Position numbers and translations under genes: made by a program
The notes under the pieces: generated by a model
The model's database searches: none
The model's input: the letters and a program-made list of their open reading frames with translations, nothing else
Told to the model about the DNA's origin: nothing
Shown: positions 1-4,101 of the stretch, in pieces
How the letters are laid out: every line of letters begins with the position of its first letter
How positions within the stretch are numbered: position 1 is the stretch's first letter
Assembly (NCBI GenBank): GCA_007120055.1
Contig: SKOL01000435.1
Span: forward strand, 1-5,739
Source: Anaerobacillus sp.
GTDB taxonomy: Bacteria; Bacillota; Bacilli; Bacillales_H; Anaerobacillaceae
Reading direction: 5' to 3'
Length of the DNA stretch: 5,739 nt

Positions 1-311
1 GGGGGCGATTCCACCCTTGAGAGTTCGTAGTATGTTTTGCATCATTAAGTTTTATTAATATTACACAGTCCCCACGCGATATTACACACGCTCCCTAGAC
101 TATTCATCTTGTTTTGCTCTTCTGCTCGTTAGTTTAAGTGAAATTATTCACAATCTCACGGATCTTCATAAAACAAATAATACCAAAAAATAACGGATTA
201 TTGTTCTTGTTTTTCATAAGAAATGGAAATATTTCATTCGAACAATTTAATGGAAAAATCCTTATTTTTTATGATTTCGAATTATAAAAAATATAATTTA
301 ATCCTAATAGC
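1..311. other. AT-rich intergenic stretch without a recognisable gene
   Basis: No reading frame with a credible ribosome binding site was found on either strand. The first bases could encode the last nine residues of a plus-strand gene ending at the TAG at 28-30, or the first codons of a minus-strand gene starting at 45 or 42, but neither has support. The rest is AT-rich and consistent with a non-coding region. Confidence 0.5.
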
Positions 312-325
312 TTGCTGCGCAGTAA
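312..325. repeat. Isolated copy of the TGCTGCGCAGTAA palindrome
   Basis: TTGCTGCGCAGTAA is a near-perfect palindrome (ideal form TTACTGCGCAGTAA). It matches the end of the roughly 100-bp repeat found at 2231 and 3580 and the right flank of the insertion sequence at 5481 (TGCTGCGCAGTAAG in both). The body of the 100-bp repeat does not follow. Instead there is a small hairpin with stem CGCGTT (353-358) and AACGCG (367-372), then the motif GCCCGATTGT (372-381) that recurs at 2171-2180. This is either a diverged member of the family or a different repeat with the same end. Confidence 0.6.
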
Positions 326-449
326 GAGATTAACGTCCTAAACAACAAAAGACGCGTTATGAAATAAACGCGCCCGATTGTGGAAAATCGTTATTTATAT
401 TTTCTTTGCAGAGAAACAACATAATATGTCGTAATTTCTCTCAAGAACG

Positions 450-476
450 AAAAAAAGTCCTTTGGTTAAAGGACTT
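450..476 (-). terminator. Rho-independent terminator, probably for the HEPN-like gene
   Basis: A perfect 9-bp stem (AAGTCCTTT at 455-463, AAAGGACTT at 468-476) has a 4-base loop and is followed on the minus strand by seven T residues (plus-strand A run 450-456). It lies about 215 bp beyond the stop of the minus-strand gene at 691, with no other gene between, so it most likely ends that transcript. Confidence 0.75.
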
Positions 477-690
477 AATTAAACATTTCTCTTATTTCAA
501 TTTCTTACAATTCTATGTAATACATCTGAAATTTTCTGTTCTTCCATACTTTAATATTATAATCGCCATCAATACTTTTACAGTTTTTTATTATTCATCA
601 ATATCGAATGTTGTATATATTGTCACTGTTTGCCTTTCATATAACAATTTATCAACTATAAAAAGCAACACCGTAAACATCTCTTTAAAA

Positions 691-1863
691 TTAGGAATTA
701 AATTTATCCTGTAAATAATTTTGTATTGCGCGATTTGCAATAAAAGATACGAGTTGAAAGTTCGGTAACGTTATATCTTCAATTATATACTCATCATTTT
801 TTTCTATGACCACTGTTTGAGTATCAAAAAATCTGTTGTTACTATCCGGATTTTGATGAGGAGGATTTTTACCTTCATGAGTAAACTTTGATCTGTGAAC
901 ATAGAGGTCATTAAGAATTTTCCTTATCTCATCCTCAGTAAAATCTTCAGGATATTTCTCATACCATTGTTTCTGTAAATACCAATCATCCTTACGACCA
1001 GTAAGTTCTTCTATATAACTCACCATATTCGCTCTTGGATGTTTTAAATCTAGCCATTGCTCAGGTGGGCAATATTCCATAATAAATTCTATAACTCTCT
1101 TACCTAAAAATTGTGATTTACCACGCTCGTCCTTGTACAAACTTAGTAATTCATTAATGTCATTATTTGTTTTAGCTAATTGCTTCCACTTATCTTCTTT
1201 TGGGTGCTTGATTACAAACTTCTTTCTCTTTACAGCCTTTTTTGCCATAGTCTCCATTGATGAAACCAAGAGATAATATGCTAAACCAAAGTCATCCCTT
1301 TTATTAAGATGGGATAAATGGACAAGTCTTATAGATTGCATTGTATTCTCATACAATTCATAAGGTATACCATAAACCATTTTAAATGTTTCTTGTAAAT
1401 TTTCATATATCCTATTTAACGTTTCTTTGGATATACTGGTGTCATGTGCACCTGGTCCTGCAGTTAACACTGGAAATTGAATAGCTAATTCCTCAAGTGA
1501 ATTTTGATCTAAATTCTCTCTCCGTGTTATATACCCATCCCTAGGTGCTTTTACTGGTCTCCTTGTAGCAAAAGAAAAGACTGACGCAAGAGCAATAGTA
1601 AAGAGATGTGCATTATGCTCCCACTCAAACCATTTAGGTAATTGAACAGGTGCAATAAAACTTGCATATGCTCCTGGAAGTCTTACTTCAAAGGTTGGCT
1701 CAATCTTAAAATAATCAAACTCTAACTCCTCAGTAAGTCTAAAATCCAGTAGTAAATAACCTATAATGGCCTTCCCATCTTCATTCACTTTAATTTCTTC
1801 CGGACGAAATATCGGAATACATTCGTTAAATAATACGTGATCTTCTGTTACAGCTCTTGACAT
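691..1863 (-). CDS. HEPN-like protein of unknown function (390 aa)
   Basis: The frame is open upstream to 2079, but the start at 1863 (MSRAVTEDH) is chosen because GGGAGGT lies 7 bases before it (plus 1871-1877). The extra upstream residues look like translated leader. I do not recognise the protein by name. Residues 1-170 are mixed hydrophobic and acidic with no motif I can place. Around residues 190-215 a helix-like stretch with AYYLLVSSMETM resembles the first helices of ApeA-like HEPN domains. Residues 321-330 read YVHRSKFTHE, giving an RX4H motif (R324, H329) followed by G331, the usual catalytic signature of HEPN ribonucleases. No signal peptide or membrane segment is seen, so it is probably cytoplasmic. 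HEPN proteins of this kind often act as RNases in phage defence or toxin systems, but no partner gene is next to it, so a defence role is only inference. Confidence 0.65.
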   Translation of the reverse strand: MSRAVTEDHVLFNECIPIFRPEEIKVNEDGKAIIGYLLLDFRLTEELEFDYFKIEPTFEVRLPGAYASFIAPVQLPKWFEWEHNAHLFTIALASVFSFATRRPVKAPRDGYITRRENLDQNSLEELAIQFPVLTAGPGAHDTSISKETLNRIYENLQETFKMVYGIPYELYENTMQSIRLVHLSHLNKRDDFGLAYYLLVSSMETMAKKAVKRKKFVIKHPKEDKWKQLAKTNNDINELLSLYKDERGKSQFLGKRVIEFIMEYCPPEQWLDLKHPRANMVSYIEELTGRKDDWYLQKQWYEKYPEDFTEDEIRKILNDLYVHRSKFTHEGKNPPHQNPDSNNRFFDTQTVVIEKNDEYIIEDITLPNFQLVSFIANRAIQNYLQDKFNS

Positions 1864-2130
1864 TGTATCTACCTCCCATCTAACTAAATTCCATAAGATG
1901 TTATTTTTTCCTTTTATATTTCTGTTTAAAACTGCTTTCTTTTCAAAAGTGGATATCAAAACGGTGGAATGAATATGGAAGAGTTTAAAGAGATAGGAGA
2001 AGAAAAAGAGTAAAAACCTCAAGCACGAACTTGGACGAGGCAAGTGCTTAAGTGTGGTATGAGCTTGATATTCTTCCAACCCTTACAAAATGAATAGTGC
2101 AATCACATAGAGAGTGTAATATTCAATTTT

Positions 2131-2136
2131 ATTATA
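2131..2136 (-). promoter_or_regulatory. Possible -10 box for the HEPN-like gene
   Basis: On the minus strand a perfect TATAAT lies about 270 bases before the start codon at 1863. No good -35 box sits at the right distance (TTGAAT is four bases too far). If it is used, the transcript has a long leader of about 260 nt. Weak call. Confidence 0.25.
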
Positions 2137-2156
2137 GTACAAGAATCTCTATCTCT

Positions 2157-2186
2157 CATTCAACAATCTTGCCCGATTGTTGAATG
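2157..2186. repeat. Perfect 12-bp inverted repeat upstream of the HEPN-like gene
   Basis: CATTCAACAATC (2157-2168) and GATTGTTGAATG (2175-2186) are exact inverted copies around TTGCCC. Neither strand has a following T run, so it is not a standard terminator. It lies 20 bases beyond the candidate -10 box of the HEPN-like gene, where an operator could sit. It also contains GCCCGATTGT, shared with 372-381, which suggests a dispersed palindromic repeat instead. Confidence 0.6.
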
Positions 2187-2230
2187 CCTACCACCGATAA
2201 AATAAAACCTCTTTATTTAAACATAAACGA

Positions 2231-2339
2231 AATTATTTGCTGCGCAGTATCTAGTCAAATATGAAAAGACGAACACTTTGAATGTAATCGTCTCTTAGAT
2301 AGGTAATTTTTCAACAGTATTTTCGTAATGTGCAATAAA
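2231..2339 (+). repeat. Copy A of a ~100-bp hairpin-forming repeat
   Basis: It starts AATTATTTGCTGCGCAGTA and ends TTTCGTAATGTGCAATAAA. The middle shares TCTAGTCAA, AAAGACGA and AATGTAATCGTC with copies at 3131 and 3580, and GACGA...TCGTC forms the core of a hairpin. The outer TGCGCAGTA and its inverted counterpart act like terminal inverted repeats, as in a miniature transposable element. It lies between the HEPN-like gene and the first sporulation peptide gene. Confidence 0.8.
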
Positions 2340-2395
2340 TTCACTTTTTTCTTTAATTACATAAAATGTTTTTTTGTCATACATAGTTCGTCCAG

Positions 2396-2422
2396 ACATA
2401 TTTCCAGATAATACATAAAGTA
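2396..2422 (+). promoter_or_regulatory. SigK-like sporulation promoter
   Basis: AC at 2396-2397 and CATAAAGTA at 2414-2422 are separated by 16 bases, fitting the known Bacillus SigK pattern (AC, about 17 bases, CATANNNTA). The upstream GTCCAGAC (2390-2397) is almost repeated at the next gene. It lies 32 bases before the GTG of the YjcZ-like gene. Confidence 0.65.
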
Positions 2423-2454
2423 TAATAATCCTGTAAATATGGAGGTGAAACTTC

Positions 2455-2592
2455 GTGAGTGATTATGGTCACAGAAGAGACAATAATTTTGCGTTAATCG
2501 TTGTCTTGTTCATTTTATTGATTATTGTCGGCACGGCTTTCGTTAGATCACATTATGAGAAACCTTTTTTTGATGCGAACGCTTCTTCATAA
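2455..2592 (+). CDS. YjcZ-family sporulation peptide (45 aa)
   Basis: This is a very short gene that a length cutoff would miss. It starts with GTG 7 bases after a strong GGAGGTG (2441-2447). Residues 12-30, FALIVVLFILLIIVGTAFV, are the hallmark hydrophobic core of the YjcZ family of sporulation membrane peptides. The N-terminus (SDYGHRRDN) is short and polar, replacing the Gly/Tyr-rich start usual in the family. A 15-residue polar tail after the membrane segment is longer than usual. The peptide is expected to be a single-pass membrane protein made in the sporulating mother cell, in line with the SigK-like promoter in front. Its molecular role is not known. The terminator overlaps the last codons, so the gene is a tight single-gene unit. 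Confidence 0.9.
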   Translation: MSDYGHRRDNNFALIVVLFILLIIVGTAFVRSHYEKPFFDANASS

Positions 2593-2606
2593 GTGTTCGC
2601 TTTTTT
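2575..2606 (+). terminator. Terminator overlapping the end of the YjcZ-like gene
   Basis: GCGAACGCTT (2575-2584) pairs with AAGTGTTCGC (2591-2600), ten pairs with one G-T wobble, around a 6-base loop and followed by six T residues. The TAA stop codon (2590-2592) lies inside the hairpin. Confidence 0.9.
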
Positions 2607-2672
2607 AATTTCACTGAATTCTCCTTTGTATAATTCACCTCTTTGTAACTGTGAATAATTGGTCTTACTCGT

Positions 2673-2694
2673 CAGTTTCGTAATGTACAATAAA
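2673..2694 (+). repeat. Remnant of the ~100-bp repeat (end only)
   Basis: TTTCGTAATGTACAATAAA at 2676-2694 matches the end of copy A (2321-2339) at 18 of 19 bases, and a CAGT lies just before it in both. The rest of the repeat is missing or too diverged to align by eye. Confidence 0.6.
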
Positions 2695-2747
2695 ATTATT
2701 ATTTTCCTAAATACTTAAATGTATATATAACCTATACAATTGTCCAA

Positions 2748-2774
2748 ACCTCCCTATAACTAAAACATAAAGTA
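2748..2774 (+). promoter_or_regulatory. SigK-like sporulation promoter
   Basis: AC at 2748-2749 and CATAAAGTA at 2766-2774 have the same 16-base spacing and the same -10 sequence as the promoter of the YjcZ-like gene. The upstream GTCCAAAC (2742-2749) differs from the other by one base, and TATARTAA follows the -10 in both. The two genes are therefore likely co-regulated. Confidence 0.65.
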
Positions 2775-2807
2775 TAGTAACCCTTTTGGAACGGAGGTGA
2801 AGACTCA

Positions 2808-2999
2808 ATGGACCAATTAGCAATGGCGTATCAAGGACAAATGGTAGAAATTAGAGATACTTATGGTGGAATTCATACTGGAATTATCGAAGGTGTAAAT
2901 CAACAAAGAGGTTTATTTCTTCGCACATCACCCTTTAGAAGGATATTTATTCCCTTCTTCCTAATCACATCTCTTCTTCTTTTAAGACGTTTTTTCTAA
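2808..2999 (+). CDS. Small probable spore membrane protein (63 aa)
   Basis: The ATG follows GGAGGTG (2793-2799) by 8 bases. Residues 8-40 (QGQMVEIRDTYGGIHTGIIEGV and on to GLFLR) have the alternating pattern and glycine turns of a small Sm- or SH3-like beta barrel, with a G-x-V-x-I-x-D start and a GxIxGV strand. Residues 43-63 form a basic, aromatic, hydrophobic tail (RRIFIPFFLITSLLLLRRFF), probably a membrane anchor flanked by arginines. Similar short proteins with an IPFFLI tail occur in Bacillaceae as uncharacterised products. I cannot assign a function. The SigK-like promoter and the neighbouring YjcZ-like gene suggest a late sporulation role in the mother cell or the spore coat. The gene stands alone, with its terminator about 85 bases downstream. 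Confidence 0.8.
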   Translation: MDQLAMAYQGQMVEIRDTYGGIHTGIIEGVNQQRGLFLRTSPFRRIFIPFFLITSLLLLRRFF

Positions 3000-3082
3000 A
3001 AAATTAACTAATTAAACAATATGGATACAACAATAACAAAAAATTAGCAAATTATAAGTGCACTCACTTTGCTTTAACCACT

Positions 3083-3110
3083 AAAAAGAGCTGAAAAAAA
3101 GCTCTTTTTT
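3083..3110 (+). terminator. Terminator for the 63-aa peptide gene
   Basis: AAAAAGAGCT (3083-3092) and AGCTCTTTTT (3100-3109) form a 10-bp stem around a 7-base A-rich loop, ending in a T run. The symmetrical A and T tracts could let it work in both directions. Confidence 0.85.
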
Positions 3111-3130
3111 ACTTCTTGCTCCAAAAAATA

Positions 3131-3239
3131 AAATTATTTCACAGTTTCTAGTCAACTAAGAAAGACGATCACTTTTAATGTAATCGTCCCTCTTAGTTGG
3201 TTATTCTATTGCCAGTATCCTTATACTGCGCAATAATAA
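3131..3239 (+). repeat. Copy B of the ~100-bp hairpin-forming repeat
   Basis: This copy has the best-preserved hairpin. CAACTAAGA (3153-3161) pairs with TCTTAGTTG (3191-3199), and inside it GACGAT (3164-3169) pairs with ATCGTC (3183-3188), leaving only an AA/CC internal loop. The right end TATACTGCGCAATAATAA (to 3239) is intact. The left end has lost about five bases of the TGCTGCGCA motif (TTTCACAGTTTC instead). It shows the uninterrupted form of the end that is broken in copy C. Confidence 0.85.
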
Positions 3240-3283
3240 AATAACTGTTTTTATTAAAAATTCCTTTGCTTCCAAGAGTACAC

Positions 3284-3311
3284 ACCCTTTTGCATTTAAT
3301 GAAATAAGCTA
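3284..3311 (+). promoter_or_regulatory. Possible SigK-like promoter
   Basis: AC at 3284-3285, then 17 bases, then AATAAGCTA at 3303-3311, one base off the SigK CATANNNTA pattern. It lies 26 bases before the ATG of the 67-aa peptide gene. Weaker than the two promoters upstream. Confidence 0.4.
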
Positions 3312-3337
3312 ATACAAAAGCAGAAGGGAAAGTTCCA

Positions 3338-3541
3338 ATGAATAATCAACATGAAGATCACATTATTGACACTGTTATCTCTTTGCTAGACATTTTGGTA
3401 ATTATTCAGATTGAAGACGATCCAATTATAGGAATTGTTCTTACTACTCTTTTAAAAGTTGTTACAAAAGACCGTCTAACACGAATATTATTAATTTTAT
3501 TGGTTATTATCTTAGGTGAAGTTTCAGAGATTAAAAGCTGA
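3338..3541 (+). CDS. Small hydrophobic peptide (67 aa), unknown function
   Basis: The ATG follows AGAAGGGA (3322-3329) by 8 bases. I do not recognise the product. A short polar N-terminus (MNNQHEDH) leads into hydrophobic stretches at about residues 9-24, 29-43 and 49-60, separated by acidic (IEDD) and basic (TKDRLTR) turns. This suggests a membrane-associated helical peptide. It has the same layout as the two genes before it: its own promoter, a short frame, and a terminator that overlaps the coding end. A sporulation role is therefore plausible, but it rests on context and a weaker promoter match. Confidence 0.65.
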   Translation: MNNQHEDHIIDTVISLLDILVIIQIEDDPIIGIVLTTLLKVVTKDRLTRILLILLVIILGEVSEIKS

Positions 3542-3560
3542 AACTTCACCCTTCTTATTT
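3515..3560 (+). terminator. Strong terminator overlapping the end of the 67-aa gene
   Basis: GGTGAAGTTTCAG (3515-3527) and CTGAAACTTCACC (3538-3550) form a perfect 13-bp stem around a 10-base loop, followed by CTTCTTATTT. The left arm encodes the penultimate residues and the TGA stop (3539-3541) lies in the right arm. Confidence 0.85.
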
Positions 3561-3579
3561 GAAAAAATAAACTACTTCA

Positions 3580-3671
3580 TCTGCTGCGCAATTAGAGTCA
3601 AATAAGAAAGACGCTCACTTTATATGTAATCGTCTCTTTAATACTTATTCTATTACCAGTATCGTTGTACT
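3580..3671 (+). repeat. Copy C of the ~100-bp repeat, left part, cut by the insertion sequence
   Basis: TCTGCTGCGCAATTAGAGTC opens the copy, followed by AAATAAGAAAGACG, TATGTAATCGTCTC and TTATTCTATTACCAGTATC as in copy B. Where copy B continues TACTGCGCAATAA, copy C stops after GTACT (3671) and runs into unrelated sequence (CCCTCAG). The missing end is found at 5485-5493. Confidence 0.85.
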
Positions 3672-3782
3672 CCCTCAGTTAGATTTAATTTACTCGCAAA
3701 TGCTCGCTTATTCGAAGGATTTCAAAACCCTTGTAAGAACAATAACGGATGAATGGAATGAGTAATGATCATAAAGGCTACA

Positions 3783-3854
3783 TGAAGGCATGCGGGAATA
3801 GAGGAGTTAATAGTAGCTCCTTTTATTTCCATAATATACTGCACGCATTCTTCA
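3783..3854 (-). other. Nested hairpin between guide loops and element end
   Basis: On the minus strand TGAAG plus GCGTGC (from 3854 down to 3841) pairs with GCATGC plus CTTCA (3793 down to 3783), with an AAT bulge. Inside lies an 8-bp hairpin (3802-3821). One pair in GCGTGC/GCATGC is G-U on the minus strand but A-C on the plus strand, favouring a minus-strand RNA. It may be the 3' part of the bridge RNA or a DNA structure for the recombinase. Confidence 0.5.
3802..3824 (+). terminator. Plus-strand terminator-like hairpin inside the insertion sequence
   Basis: AGGAGTTA (3802-3809) pairs with TAGCTCCT (3814-3821) with one T-G wobble and a 4-base loop, followed by TTTT. In this direction it would stop transcription entering the element from the upstream genes. 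Confidence 0.45.
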
Positions 3855-3859
3855 CGCCG

Positions 3860-3997
3860 CCCCTGGAGGCTATCCCTCCCATGTCTCAACGGGTCATTTG
3901 CCCTTTCATTCCTTCGTCATGCCTATCCAAGGGGTGGAGGCCGGTTTTGCTGCGCAAACGGGTCAGTGCCCTTAGGTACAACGGTATCCAGTACTCC
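3860..3997 (-). ncRNA. Bridge RNA (seekRNA) of the IS110-family element
   Basis: Transcribed in the recombinase direction, this region forms two similar loops about 70 nt apart. The first has the outer stem 3994-3997/3936-3939 and 3988-3991/3941-3944, the second 3931-3934/3860-3863, 3927-3929/3864-3866 and 3921-3924/3867-3870. Each contains a short inner GGG/CCC hairpin in a shared frame (AAGGGCA, then TGACCCGTT) that separates two guide stretches. The first loop matches the insertion target: CTGCGCA at 3950-3956 equals 5483-5489, and 3976-3986 matches the complement of 3660-3670 at 10 of 11 bases. The second loop matches the element ends: CATTCCT at 3907-3913 is the complement of 5476-5482, and CTCCC at 3876-3880 equals 3670-3674. 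In IS110-family elements such an RNA pairs with both target and donor DNA and guides the recombinase. The exact RNA ends and promoter are not visible. The RNA may be longer, up to the inverted repeats at 3706 and 4026. Confidence 0.85.
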
Positions 3998-4101
3998 GCG
4001 CTTTCTCTGTAATCCTACGAATAAGCCAACATTCAAAAACTTTTTATCTAAATTAACCTACTTTCATTTTCTTTAAAGCCATACTTAGTTCATGATAAGA
4101 A

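Larger units (their letters stand above)
3706..4026 (-). repeat. 16-bp inverted repeat bracketing the non-coding RNA region
   Basis: GCTTATTCGAAGGATT (3706-3721) and AATCCTACGAATAAGC (4011-4026) are inverted copies matching at 15 of 16 bases. They enclose about 290 bp containing both guide loops and a further nested hairpin. They could form the closing stem of a longer RNA, or mark a recombinase binding site. Confidence 0.7.

Noticed and set aside
1..45. Possible gene fragment at the left edge on either strand
   Set aside because: Only 9 to 15 codons are available and no ribosome binding site supports the minus-strand start.
406..714. Plus-strand frame of 102 codons
   Set aside because: AT-rich low-complexity translation with no ribosome binding site; it overlaps a minus-strand terminator and the 3' end of the HEPN-like gene.
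1864..2079. N-terminal extension of the HEPN-like protein by 72 residues
   Set aside because: The start at 1863 has an excellent ribosome binding site, while the extension is Phe/Leu/Ser-rich leader-type translation with no such site seen at 2079.
2396..2422. SigE promoter reading of the YjcZ-like promoter (ACATATT as -35)
   Set aside because: The gap from ACATATT to the -10 would be only 11 bases, too short for SigE; the SigK spacing fits.
2231..3671. The repeats as a CRISPR array
   Set aside because: The units are about 100 bp, diverged, palindromic throughout and separated by whole genes, not by short unique spacers.
3749..4012. Plus-strand frame of 87 codons inside the insertion sequence
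   Set aside because: It runs antisense through the guide RNA stems, so its sequence is explained by RNA structure; no family resemblance.
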